DNA of 34,891 nt, taken from the NCBI GenBank assembly GCA_964587555.1, contig CAZPLR010000017.1, positions 1 through 34,891 of the forward strand, given 5' to 3'. Of this stretch, positions 16,871-24,493 are shown in pieces. A program made the translations under genes and the position numbers. Position 1 is the first letter of the stretch, and every line of letters begins with the position of its first letter. This stretch comes from JAHHTP01 sp964587555. GTDB lineage: Bacteria > Bacillota > Clostridia > Oscillospirales > Ruminococcaceae. The notes under the pieces are model-generated. The model worked only from the letters and a program-made list of their open reading frames with translations. It had not been told where the DNA came from and made no database searches.

Positions 16871-16912
16871 AAAAGCCCAATTCGTCCGGGCAATAGAAGG
16901 AGTGGTACAAAA

Positions 16913-18853
16913 TTGCAGAATAAGAAGGTTACGATCGGCATCTACATAGCCATTGTTGCTGTGTTGCTTTGCGGAGTTTATTTCATGTCAACGCTGCTGT
17001 CCGGCAGCGCACAGCAGTACAGCTATTCCGACATTATCTATATGTTCGAGGATCAAGCGGTCAAGAGCTACACGGTGGATGCTGGAAGCGGCGAGCTGGA
17101 TATCATTTTAGATGAAGATTCCGAAGCTGCGAAGGAGATCGAAGCCAGCGCTGTGGACAATGGCGGCAATCGCCACGTCCAGTACAGTCTGGCAAGTGTG
17201 ACGCTTTTCCTAGAGGACATTTCGGAGGCGGTAGACGTCTATAACGCGGCGCATCCGGATGCGCGGATGGAAACCGATATTGTTCCGGCTTCGGACAATA
17301 GCTGGTGGCTTTCGATGATCCCGTCCTTGCTGTTGCTTGTTTTGATGGTGGTTTTCTTTGTCTTTACAATGCGTTCCATGGGCGGAACCGGAAAGATTAA
17401 CTCCTTTGGGAAGATGAACAACAAGCGAGTCCATGCAAACGGCAAGAAAGCGACCTTTGCCGACGTCGCAGGATGCGACGAGGAAAAGCAGGAGATGGCG
17501 GAGATCGTTGAGTTTTTGAAAAGCCCGAAACGCTTTGCCGAGCTTGGCGCGCGTATTCCGAAGGGCGTCCTGCTGGTGGGCCCTCCGGGAACCGGTAAAA
17601 CCCTGCTTGCGCGTTCTGTCGCAGGAGAGGCCGGCGTACCGTTTTATTCGATATCCGGTTCGGACTTTGTCGAGATGTTTGTTGGCGTCGGCGCTTCGCG
17701 TGTAAGAGATTTATTCGACGAAGCGAAGAAAAACGCGCCGGCTATTGTATTTATTGATGAGATCGATGCAGTTGGCAGACGGCGCGGCGCAGGCTTAGGC
17801 GGCGGTCATGACGAGCGTGAGCAGACCTTAAACCAGCTTCTGGTTGAGATGGACGGCTTTGCAGAGAACCAAGGCGTTATTGTCATTGCGGCGACCAACC
17901 GCCGCGATATCCTAGACCCGGCGCTTTTACGTCCGGGACGCTTTGACCGGCAGGTTGTTGTTAACTATCCGGACGTAAAAGGACGCGAGGAAATCTTAAA
18001 GGTTCACTCTGCCAACAAGCCGCTCGGATTTGATATTGATTTGAAGAAGATTGCGCGCACAACGGCTGGTTTTACCGGCGCGGATTTGGAAAACCTGATG
18101 AACGAAGCGGCGCTGCTTGCGGCGCGCAAAAATCGCAAAGCGATCACCGAGGCGGACATCGAGGAAGCGACTATCAAGGTGGTTGCAGGGCCGGAGAAGA
18201 AGTCGTATAAAATCACCGAAGAGGATAAGCGGATTACCGCTTACCATGAGGCGGGTCACGCAATTGTCACCTACTATTGCACCACTCAGGATAAGGTGCA
18301 TGAGATTTCGATCATTCCGCGCGGTATGGCGGCGGGCTATACGATGCACCTGCCAAGCGACGATCGGATGCATGTCACCAAAGGTCATATGCTTGAGGCT
18401 ATCGTCGTTCTTTTAGGCGGCCGTGCGGCAGAGCTGCTGACGCAGCAGGATATCACCACCGGCGCATCCAACGACATTGAGCGTGCGACCAAGACCGCGC
18501 ATCAGATGATTACCAAATATGGCTTCAGCGATGCGCTCGGCCCGATCATGTACGGGCAGGACGACGGCGAGGTATTTTTAGGCAAGGATTTCGGACATCA
18601 GCGTGACTATTCCGAGGACATTGCCACCAAGATTGACGGCGAGGTGCAGAACATTATCAAGGCTTGCTACCAGAAGGCTCAGAATATATTGCAGGAGCAT
18701 ATGGATCAGCTTTCGATGATTGCGGAGTATCTGATTGTCAACGAAAAGATGACTGGCGATCTGTTTCATCAGATGATGAGCGAACCGCCGGCATCTGATG
18801 AAAAGAGGGTTTTAGAAGATCCTGCTGCCGTACAGGATGAGAGCCAGCAATAA
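16913..18853 (+). CDS. ftsH: ATP-dependent zinc metalloprotease FtsH
   Basis: A 646-residue membrane AAA+ protease that degrades unneeded membrane and regulatory proteins. Two transmembrane segments (residues about 8-29 and 125-150) flank an extracytoplasmic loop. The AAA domain has Walker A GPPGTGKT at about 223, Walker B FIDEIDA, and the SRH region ATNRRDILDPALLRPGRFDR in two blocks; the protease domain has HEAGH at about 445-449. The start codon is TTG with AGAAGGAG ten bases upstream. It closes the long plus-strand run and is followed by a strong terminator. Confidence 0.97.
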   Translation: MQNKKVTIGIYIAIVAVLLCGVYFMSTLLSGSAQQYSYSDIIYMFEDQAVKSYTVDAGSGELDIILDEDSEAAKEIEASAVDNGGNRHVQYSLASVTLFLEDISEAVDVYNAAHPDARMETDIVPASDNSWWLSMIPSLLLLVLMVVFFVFTMRSMGGTGKINSFGKMNNKRVHANGKKATFADVAGCDEEKQEMAEIVEFLKSPKRFAELGARIPKGVLLVGPPGTGKTLLARSVAGEAGVPFYSISGSDFVEMFVGVGASRVRDLFDEAKKNAPAIVFIDEIDAVGRRRGAGLGGGHDEREQTLNQLLVEMDGFAENQGVIVIAATNRRDILDPALLRPGRFDRQVVVNYPDVKGREEILKVHSANKPLGFDIDLKKIARTTAGFTGADLENLMNEAALLAARKNRKAITEADIEEATIKVVAGPEKKSYKITEEDKRITAYHEAGHAIVTYYCTTQDKVHEISIIPRGMAAGYTMHLPSDDRMHVTKGHMLEAIVVLLGGRAAELLTQQDITTGASNDIERATKTAHQMITKYGFSDALGPIMYGQDDGEVFLGKDFGHQRDYSEDIATKIDGEVQNIIKACYQKAQNILQEHMDQLSMIAEYLIVNEKMTGDLFHQMMSEPPASDEKRVLEDPAAVQDESQQ

Positions 18854-18868
18854 ATTCGCTTAACGATA

Positions 18869-18911
18869 AAAATAAATAGGCCGAGGATAAAAACCTCGGT
18901 CTATTTATTTT
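18869..18911 (+). terminator. Strong intrinsic terminator after ftsH
   Basis: An 18-bp stem with one G-U pair, arms 18869-18886 and 18894-18911, loop of seven bases, followed on the plus strand only by the T run inside the 3' arm. It ends the plus-strand operon run. Confidence 0.85.
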
Positions 18912-18943
18912 GCAGCGGGTCCATGATTGGACGTGTTAAGAAT

Positions 18944-18979
18944 AGCTTATAAGGCGGTTTCGGTTATCCGGTATAAGCT
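18944..18979. other. Hairpin in the ftsH-feo intergenic region
   Basis: A perfect 8-bp inverted repeat AGCTTATA (18944-18951) and TATAAGCT (18972-18979) separated by 20 bases. No T tract follows. Function unknown; it lies upstream of the candidate RNA promoter. The rest of 18912-19061 shows no gene I can support. Confidence 0.4.
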
Positions 18980-19061
18980 TACCTTCCTTCTGAACAACAA
19001 ACTGGAGCCGCAGCTATCTATCTTCTCCCATAATCCACTATTGTATATGAAGGCAAAACGA

Positions 19062-19090
19062 TTGACAATAGACGGGGCGGAATTTATGCT
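19062..19090 (+). promoter_or_regulatory. Promoter of the candidate intergenic RNA
   Basis: TTGACA (19062-19067, perfect), a 17-base spacer, TATGCT (19085-19090). There is no convincing protein gene downstream before the terminator at 19291. Confidence 0.6.
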
Positions 19091-19096
19091 GCTGAA

Positions 19097-19330
19097 TGTG
19101 TAGCTTTTTATGAACAAGAGGAGACAGGCGTTTTCAGAAGGTCAAACGTACCGATCATTGCGGGGACTGCTGATCGAGTTTACGGATTCGTGCGTGTTTT
19201 CATGGAATAGCATACAGTCAAACTCGCTGGCGTATGGTGTATGCTCTGGAGCGATTCGCTGTTTCATTGGGGAGTTCCGCACCAAGGACAAAAAGCGGCG
19301 TCCGGCTTCGGCTGGACGCCGCTTTTCGTT
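19097..19330 (+). ncRNA. Candidate structured non-coding RNA between ftsH and feo
   Basis: A unit of about 230 bases is bounded by the promoter at 19062-19090 and a very strong terminator at 19291-19330. Inside it I can draw a 9-bp long-range helix with one bulge (19121-19130 with 19257-19265), a 6-bp hairpin CGATCA/TGATCG (19152-19157, 19171-19176), a 7-bp AGCATAC/GTATGCT stem (19209-19215, 19239-19245), and a 7-bp CGAGTTT/AAACTCG match (19175-19181, 19220-19226). The last match would form a pseudoknot with the AGCATAC stem or compete with its neighbours. No motif of SRP RNA, RNase P, tmRNA or 6S RNA was recognised. An 82-codon frame at 19110-19358 runs through the terminator and lacks a good ribosome site, so it is not called. 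The RNA is inferred, not shown. Confidence 0.45.
19291..19330. terminator. Bidirectional terminator with UUCG tetraloop
   Basis: A 16-bp stem with one G-U pair, arms 19291-19306 and 19311-19326, closed by a C(UUCG)G tetraloop at 19307-19310. T runs occur on both strands (TTTTCGTTTT on plus, TTTTTG on minus), so it can end the candidate RNA and the convergent feo operon. Confidence 0.9.
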
Positions 19331-19437
19331 TTCCAATCCCGCTAAACAGATGCTGTGATTTGTAATACTTGATGCCTTACTGTCTTACGAACACTTCGCT
19401 AAACCGCTGCGGGTTGATATCGAGAAAAGAAGCTGCG

Positions 19438-19611
19438 TTATTTTTTCGGGTGACAGCCGCCGCTCATCGGGCAGCAGGCGCAGTTACCGCCGCAGGAGGA
19501 TTTCCCCTGCCTTTTATTTTTGATCATGAAGCCGATGAGAACACCGACGATAGCAGCCAAGATAATGCAGATAATAATGGTTGCAAGATTTGTGGAAAGC
19601 CACGTAAGCAT
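19438..19611 (-). CDS. FeoB-associated Cys-rich membrane protein
   Basis: A 57-residue protein. An N-terminal membrane helix (residues about 8-29, ATIIICIILAAIVGVLIGFM) is followed by a Lys-rich turn and a Cys-rich tail, SCGGNCACCPMSGGCH, ending in PKK. This is the pattern of the FeoB-associated Cys-rich membrane protein family (PF12669). AAAGGAGG precedes the ATG. It starts 25 bases after the feoB stop, so it is the last gene of the feo operon. The Cys cluster may bind iron or partner with FeoB; that role is inferred from the family and position. Confidence 0.88.
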   Translation of the reverse strand: MLTWLSTNLATIIICIILAAIVGVLIGFMIKNKRQGKSSCGGNCACCPMSGGCHPKK

Positions 19612-19636
19612 TGTGAAACCTCCTTTGGAAAGATGT

Positions 19637-22048
19637 TTACTTGGTCTTTTGCGGAACCTTTACTTTAACTGAGAACTTAGTTGCCTCCTTGTAAGGTCTG
19701 AACAGCATGTAGCAAAGGAACCCAAGAACGATAATCGCGCAGATTAAACCGATGACATTGATGCTTCCAGTGAAGATAAGGCCGATCTGGTAAATGATCA
19801 GCGAGATCGCATAAGCGAAGACGCACTGATAACCGATTGCGAACCAAGTCCATTTTGCGCTGTTCATTTCACGCCGGATTGCGCCGATTGCTGCAAAGCA
19901 CGGTGCGCACAGCAGGTTGAAGATTAGGAAGGAGTAGCCCGCGAGTGGAGTTAAGCCTTCGAAGTCGAGAACGCCGAATACGCCGACGACCTCTTCCTTT
20001 GCGACCAAGCCCATGATGGTTGCGATGGTAGCTTTGATATTATTGAAGCCAAGCGGAGCAAAGATCCAACTGATCGCGCCGCCGATGATGCCCAAGATGC
20101 TGTTCTCCAGCTCCATTTCCGCATCAAACAGGAAGTGTCCATCGACAACGCCAAAGACAGAACCAGCCCAAATGATAATGGAAGAAAGAAGGATGATGGT
20201 GCCGGCTTTTTTGATGAACGACCAGCCACGCTCCCACATCGAACGCAGCACGTTGCCGACCGTCGGCCAATGGTATGCCGGAAGCTCCATAACGAACGGT
20301 GCCGGATCGCCGGCGAACATTTTTGTTTTCTTTAGTATGATACCAGATATAATGATTGCTGCAACGCCAAGGAAGTATGCGCTCGGCGCAACCCACCATG
20401 CGCCGCCGAACAGTGCGGAGGCGATCAATGCGATGATCGGAAGCTTTGCGCCGCACGGGATAAAGGTGGTGGTCATGATGGTCATCTTACGGTCGCGGTC
20501 ATTTTCAATCGTTCTGGAAGCCATGATTCCCGGAACGCCGCAGCCGCTGCCGATTAGCATTGGAATGAAGGATTTGCCGGATAAGCCGAATTTGCGGAAG
20601 ATACGGTCCATAACGAATGCGACACGCGCCATATAGCCGCAGGATTCCAAAAATGCTAAGAAGATGAACAGGACGAACATCTGCGGAACAAAGCCTAAAA
20701 CAGCGCCGACACCGCCGACGATACCGTCAAGCAAAAGGCCCTTCAGCCATTCCGCACAGCCGATTGCATCTAAGCCGCTCTCTACTAACACTGGAATACC
20801 CGGAACCCAAACACCGTATTCCGAGGCGTCTGGAGCGTCCTCTAACGAGGCATCTACCTGATCCGAGATCGAGAAGCCCTCTTCTGCGAGAGAGTCCGCA
20901 TAGGTGCCGTAGGCTTCGTCGAATGCACCGAAATCCTGCTCCTCGATTGCGCCTAAGATATCCTCTGCGCCGATAACCTCTGCGTCGACCGCCTGCTGTA
21001 CGATGGTTACGACCTCATCGGTCCAGACGTTCTCGACTGCATAATCGGTTATTTCTTCTTCATATTGCGACGTCCCGATGCCGAACAGATGGAAGCCGTC
21101 GCCGAACAAACCGTCGTTTGTCCAGTCAGTCACCCAAGTACCTACTGTTGTAACCGAGATATAATAAACGATGATCATAACGACTGCAAAGATCGGCAGC
21201 GCCGCAAAGCGGTTGGTCACGACCTTATCGATTTTGTCAGACACAGAAAGCTGACCTTTGTTCTTTTTCCGATAGCACCCCTTCATGAGCGAGGCGATAT
21301 AGAGATAGCGTTCGTTGGTGATGATGCTTTCGGCATCGTCATCCATTTCTGCTTCCGCCGCCTGAATATCCTTCTCGATATGCTCCAGCTTCTCCTTTGG
21401 AAGCTTTAGCTGCTCTAACACCTTTTCATCGCGCTCGAAGATCTTGATTGCATACCAGCGCTGCTGCTCTGCCGGAAGATCGTGTACCGCCGCTTCCTCG
21501 ATGTGGGCAAGCGCATGCTCGACAACGCCGGAAAAGCTGTGCAGCGGGATAGTTTTGGCGCCGCTTGCCGCTTCGATCGCCGCTTCTGCCGCCTGCATGA
21601 TGCCGGTGCCCTTTAACGCGGAGATCTCAATTACCTTGCAGCCAAGCTCTCTGGAAAGCTCCTCTGTGTTGATCTTGTCGCCGTTTTTCTTGACAACATC
21701 CATCATGTTGACCGCAACAACAACTGGAATGCCAAGCTCGGTGAGCTGTGTGGTTAAGTACAGGTTACGCTCTAGGTTTGTGCCGTCCACCAAGTTTAAG
21801 ATGGCGTCCGGACGTTCGTTGACCAAATAATTACGAGCGACAACCTCTTCAAGCGTGTACGGGGAAAGCGAGTAGATGCCCGGCAAGTCGGTGATGACTA
21901 CGCCGTTATGCTTCTTTAACTTACCTTCCTTTTTTTCAACGGTAACGCCCGGCCAGTTGCCGACAAACTGATTCGAGCCAGTCAGCGCGTTGAACAGGGT
22001 TGTTTTGCCGCAGTTCGGGTTACCCGCAAGTGCGATTCGTAAATCCAT
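19637..22048 (-). CDS. feoB: Ferrous iron transport protein B
   Basis: An 803-residue membrane protein that imports Fe2+, regulated by an N-terminal G-domain. Motifs: G1 GNPNCGKT (9-16), G3 DLPG (54-57), G4 NMMD (114-117), G5 SALK (143-146), then a helical domain to about 260. The membrane part starts near 283 and contains the gate blocks FLESCGYMARVAFVMDR (residues about 466-482) and GCGVPGIMA (502-510), with a second gate repeat PCGAKLP. Between the first two membrane segments lies an acidic insert of about 90 residues (about 325-415), absent from short FeoB proteins and likely outside the membrane. AGAGAGGAT precedes the ATG. Two feoA genes lie upstream. Confidence 0.97.
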   Translation of the reverse strand: MDLRIALAGNPNCGKTTLFNALTGSNQFVGNWPGVTVEKKEGKLKKHNGVVITDLPGIYSLSPYTLEEVVARNYLVNERPDAILNLVDGTNLERNLYLTTQLTELGIPVVVAVNMMDVVKKNGDKINTEELSRELGCKVIEISALKGTGIMQAAEAAIEAASGAKTIPLHSFSGVVEHALAHIEEAAVHDLPAEQQRWYAIKIFERDEKVLEQLKLPKEKLEHIEKDIQAAEAEMDDDAESIITNERYLYIASLMKGCYRKKNKGQLSVSDKIDKVVTNRFAALPIFAVVMIIVYYISVTTVGTWVTDWTNDGLFGDGFHLFGIGTSQYEEEITDYAVENVWTDEVVTIVQQAVDAEVIGAEDILGAIEEQDFGAFDEAYGTYADSLAEEGFSISDQVDASLEDAPDASEYGVWVPGIPVLVESGLDAIGCAEWLKGLLLDGIVGGVGAVLGFVPQMFVLFIFLAFLESCGYMARVAFVMDRIFRKFGLSGKSFIPMLIGSGCGVPGIMASRTIENDRDRKMTIMTTTFIPCGAKLPIIALIASALFGGAWWVAPSAYFLGVAAIIISGIILKKTKMFAGDPAPFVMELPAYHWPTVGNVLRSMWERGWSFIKKAGTIILLSSIIIWAGSVFGVVDGHFLFDAEMELENSILGIIGGAISWIFAPLGFNNIKATIATIMGLVAKEEVVGVFGVLDFEGLTPLAGYSFLIFNLLCAPCFAAIGAIRREMNSAKWTWFAIGYQCVFAYAISLIIYQIGLIFTGSINVIGLICAIIVLGFLCYMLFRPYKEATKFSVKVKVPQKTK

Positions 22049-22100
22049 GCTGTTTTATCCTCTCTTTCACAAAAGAAGTATAGTAAGCCTTGACTAACCG

Positions 22101-22162
22101 CTGCCCGCTCCGCGTCTGCAGGGGATAAGCGGCGCGCAGTCTGTCCGGTAATCTGCGGGCAG
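22101..22162 (-). other. Hairpin in the feoA-feoB spacer
   Basis: The 172-base spacer between the second feoA and feoB contains a perfect 8-bp inverted repeat CTGCCCGC (22101-22108) and GCGGGCAG (22155-22162) with a GC-rich interior. On the operon mRNA it could form a branched hairpin. It lacks a T tract, so it is not a plain terminator. Function unknown. Confidence 0.35.
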
Positions 22163-22220
22163 GCTGTAAGTCAGAGCTAACTTATCTTCTAAAATATAAG
22201 CTGAAAATCAAGGGAGCGGA

Positions 22221-22442
22221 TCATTCCACCTCGATCATTTCAGCGTCAGCTTTACGGATGGAAAGCTCATAGCCGCGTACCGTTACCTCGATCGGGTCAC
22301 CGAGCGGCGCAACCTTACGAACATAAACCTCCACGCCTCTCGTGATGCCCATATCCATGATACGGCGTTTGACCGCGCCCTCGCCGTGAAGTTTTTTCAC
22401 CTTGGCGGTCTGACCGATCTTTACTTGTTTTAAGGTATTCAT
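22221..22442 (-). CDS. feoA: FeoA family protein (second copy, nearest feoB)
   Basis: A 73-residue SH3-like protein, the small cytoplasmic partner of FeoB. Conserved pattern: KIGQTAKVKKLHGEGAVKRR, then IMDMGITRGVEVYVRKVAPLGDP in pieces, and ELSIRKADAEMIEV. An AGGAG-type site (GGAGGAAATG) precedes the ATG. It lies between another FeoA-like gene and feoB on the minus strand. Two separate FeoA proteins in a feo operon are common in Clostridia. Confidence 0.93.
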   Translation of the reverse strand: MNTLKQVKIGQTAKVKKLHGEGAVKRRIMDMGITRGVEVYVRKVAPLGDPIEVTVRGYELSIRKADAEMIEVE

Positions 22443-22487
22443 CCCATTTCCTCCTTGTCTATTTGAAAGCGGCTTTACAAGACCGTC

Positions 22488-22700
22488 TCAAATCATAATT
22501 TTCTGCGCCATTTCCTTACTGATGGCAATGCGTGCTTCCTTGACCTGAACAATGATATTGCCGTTTATCGCGGTGATCACCGACACGGTGCTGCCCGGCA
22601 CAAAGCCAAGGCTCTCCAAATGCTTTTTGACCTGTGGGTTCCCGCCGATCCTTTTGACGGTGTTCTCCTCACCGGCCACAGCAAGCGTTAAAGGCATCAT
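22488..22700 (-). CDS. feoA: FeoA family protein (first gene of the feo operon)
   Basis: About 70 residues with the FeoA SH3-like fold: LAVAGEENTVKRIGG, HLESLGFVPGSTVSVI, then NGNIIVQVKEARIAISKEMA with the typical ending. The start is either of two adjacent ATGs at 22700 and 22697, just after a GATGGG site; an upstream ATG at 22724 would add eight charged residues and is less likely. It is the promoter-proximal gene of the feo operon, and probably acts on the FeoB G-domain with the other FeoA. Confidence 0.88.
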   Translation of the reverse strand: MMPLTLAVAGEENTVKRIGGNPQVKKHLESLGFVPGSTVSVITAINGNIIVQVKEARIAISKEMAQKIMI

Positions 22701-22765
22701 AATTTCCCATCTTTCTCTTTCCATTGTTAATTGTTATATGCAGCCAACCCACCGACAGAGTGGCG

Positions 22766-22781
22766 GTTAGCTATTTCTAAC
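22766..22781 (-). promoter_or_regulatory. Inverted repeat at the feo transcription start (candidate metal-repressor operator)
   Basis: GTTAG (22766-22770), six bases, CTAAC (22777-22781). It starts five bases downstream of the -10 box, over the expected start site. Its halves resemble the TTAG/CTAA cores of DtxR-family boxes, which would fit iron control, but the regulator is not in the window and the match is partial. Confidence 0.45.
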
Positions 22782-22785
22782 TGAA

Positions 22786-22814
22786 ATTATACTCACTTTC
22801 TCGCGCTTTGTCAA
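22786..22814 (-). promoter_or_regulatory. Full-consensus promoter of the feo operon
   Basis: On the minus strand: TTGACA (22809-22814), a 17-base spacer, TATAAT (22786-22791). A promoter this strong before iron uptake genes implies repression, consistent with the inverted repeat at 22766-22781. Confidence 0.9.
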
Positions 22815-22933
22815 TCTGTTTTTGAAAAAAAGGGGGCACGATTTTTAAATTCAGCAATTTCACTATAGATTTTTTCCAAATTGTGAACGGAATCGTTTGA
22901 AATGAAGCTTCCAAGAAAACAAATATTTCGTAC

Positions 22934-22963
22934 TTGTACAGATGGGAGGGAATATGCTATACT
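22934..22963 (+). promoter_or_regulatory. Extended -10 promoter of the inositol-phosphatase-family gene
   Basis: TATACT (22958-22963) preceded by TGC, an extended -10, with a weak TTGTAC (22934-22939) 18 bases upstream. It lies 21 bases before the ATG at 22985, which excludes the upstream TTG start. Confidence 0.6.
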
Positions 22964-22984
22964 ATTGATGAAGGGGTGATAGCA

Positions 22985-23776
22985 ATGGATCAAAAAGAGA
23001 TTGCCGAGATTGTATGCGGCGCGAAGGAGTTATTGCTTGACCGCGCGCGGGCAGCGGATGTGACGGTCAAAGGGAAGCAGGATTTTGTGACCCAGGTGGA
23101 TATTATGGTGCAGCGGTATTTGGAGGAAGCGCTGCGCAGGCGGTATCCGCAGGTGCAGTTTATGGGAGAGGAGAGCAAAAAAGGGGAGATTGACCGCAAG
23201 AAGCCGGTTTGGATTGTCGATCCGGTGGATGGGACGACGAATTTAATTTACGATTACCAGATGAGCGCGGTGTCGGTCGGGCTGGTGATCGAAAACGAGC
23301 CGATTTTGGGAGTCGTATATAACCCTTACACCGAGGAGCTATTTACCGCGCAGAAGGGTGAAGGCGCGTTTTTGAACGGCAAGCGGATTCACGTATCGGA
23401 AGCGAAAACGGTGCAGGAGAGCTTGATTGCGTTCGGGACGACGCCATATCATAAGGAGTATGCGCCGGCGGTATTTGATTTAGCGCGTCGGTTTTTTGAG
23501 CAGGCGAAGGATGTCCGTCGCTGCGGCGCGGCCTCGTTGGATCTATGTTATGTGGCATGCGGACGCAACGACGCATATTTTGAAGGGAACTTAAAGCCGT
23601 GGGATTACGCGGCGGGCGCGGTGATCCTGCAGGAAGCGGGCGGCGCGCTTTGCGACTGGAAGGGCAGAGCGGTCCGATACTATGAAAACTGTGATATTTT
23701 GGCGGTTAACGGGCGTCTGAAAGAGGAGATGCTAAGCTATTTCACAGAAGAGATCACGCCGCTTGCGCAGGTATAA
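22985..23776 (+). CDS. Inositol monophosphatase family protein
   Basis: A 263-residue Mg2+-dependent phosphatase of the IMPase/FBPase superfamily. Metal-binding motifs are intact: GEE at residues 61-63, DPVDGTTN at 79-86, and PWDYAAGA near 201. Relatives include SuhB, CysQ and fructose-1,6-bisphosphatase-like enzymes; the motifs alone do not settle the substrate. GGGGTGAT precedes the ATG with suitable spacing. It is a single-gene unit ending in a shared terminator with the convergent S24 repressor. Confidence 0.88.
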   Translation: MDQKEIAEIVCGAKELLLDRARAADVTVKGKQDFVTQVDIMVQRYLEEALRRRYPQVQFMGEESKKGEIDRKKPVWIVDPVDGTTNLIYDYQMSAVSVGLVIENEPILGVVYNPYTEELFTAQKGEGAFLNGKRIHVSEAKTVQESLIAFGTTPYHKEYAPAVFDLARRFFEQAKDVRRCGAASLDLCYVACGRNDAYFEGNLKPWDYAAGAVILQEAGGALCDWKGRAVRYYENCDILAVNGRLKEEMLSYFTEEITPLAQV

Positions 23777-23812
23777 AAAATCCGGTATGGGGATTTCCTC
23801 ATACCGGATTTT
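23777..23812. terminator. Bidirectional terminator between convergent genes
   Basis: A 13-bp stem, AAAATCCGGTATG (23777-23789) with CATACCGGATTTT (23800-23812), with A and T runs on both sides. It serves the phosphatase gene on plus and the S24 repressor on minus, whose stop lies four bases away. Confidence 0.85.
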
Positions 23813-23815
23813 CCG

Positions 23816-24427
23816 TTATAGGCTGCTTTGAAATGCCACCGCTTTACCGAGGATGCGGATCTGATTCAGTTCGTCGCCGACATAGACAAACGGCGCATAT
23901 TTTGGGTTTTCTGGGGAAAGGACAAGTTTATTGACGTCCGGATAGTAATAGACGCGCTTCAGCGTGGCGCTGTCGTTGATGATGACCGCGGCGATCTCGC
24001 CGTTATTGACCATCCCCTGACTGCGAATAAAGACAATATCGCCGTCCATGATTCTTGCGCCGATCATGCTGTCGCCGTCGCAGCGCAGGCAGTAATCCGC
24101 GTCGATGCTGTCGTCGGTGACGACGTACTCGGTATGCTGTTCGTCGGCAAAGATTGGTTCACCGCAGGCGATATCGCCAAGCAGCGGAATTTTTCGGTAG
24201 GAAAGGCTGCTTTTTGGCACGGTTTTGTCCCAGCCCATCAAAAAGGTTGGGGTAACGCGGGTCGCGCGAGCGATGCTTTCGATATATTTTGCTGGGATCT
24301 TATCAGTTTCTCCGGTGGCGTAGCGCTGTAAAGCGGATTTTGGTATCCCGGTTCTGGCGGACAGCTCGCTGTATGTAAGCCCCGCGTTGGTGATGGCTTT
24401 TAAAATTCGTTTGGATAACTGCGACAT
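23816..24427 (-). CDS. XRE/S24 family (HdiR/LexA-like) self-cleaving-type repressor
   Basis: A 203-residue regulator. The N-terminus is an XRE helix-turn-helix (LTYSELSARTGIPKSALQRY, residues 17-36), not the winged helix of LexA. The C-terminus is a peptidase S24 domain: cleavage-site region GDIACGEP with a Cys88-Gly89 bond (Ala-Gly in LexA, Cys-Gly in UmuD), nucleophile Ser120 in DGDSM, and the general-base Lys157 in ATLKRVY. The architecture matches DNA-damage-responsive repressors such as HdiR and phage cI. AAAGGAGG precedes the ATG. It is divergent from a two-gene operon whose promoter is flanked by inverted repeats, its probable target. Damage-triggered self-cleavage is inferred from the intact catalytic residues. 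Confidence 0.9.
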   Translation of the reverse strand: MSQLSKRILKAITNAGLTYSELSARTGIPKSALQRYATGETDKIPAKYIESIARATRVTPTFLMGWDKTVPKSSLSYRKIPLLGDIACGEPIFADEQHTEYVVTDDSIDADYCLRCDGDSMIGARIMDGDIVFIRSQGMVNNGEIAAVIINDSATLKRVYYYPDVNKLVLSPENPKYAPFVYVGDELNQIRILGKAVAFQSSL

Positions 24428-24493
24428 ATGGAACCTCCTTTGTGATAGAAAATCCTGTTTTGGGCAATGAGATGTCTTTTTGATCCGGATAAT

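Noticed and set aside
19110..19358. An 82-codon plus-strand frame in the ftsH-feo intergenic region
   Set aside because: It reads through a 16-bp terminator, lacks a well-placed ribosome site and has no recognisable protein pattern. The minus-strand 64-codon frame at 19142-19336 fails for the same reasons.
19369..19668. A 99-codon plus-strand frame at the end of the feo operon
   Set aside because: The opposite strand encodes the FeoB-associated Cys-rich protein with an excellent ribosome site; the plus frame has none.
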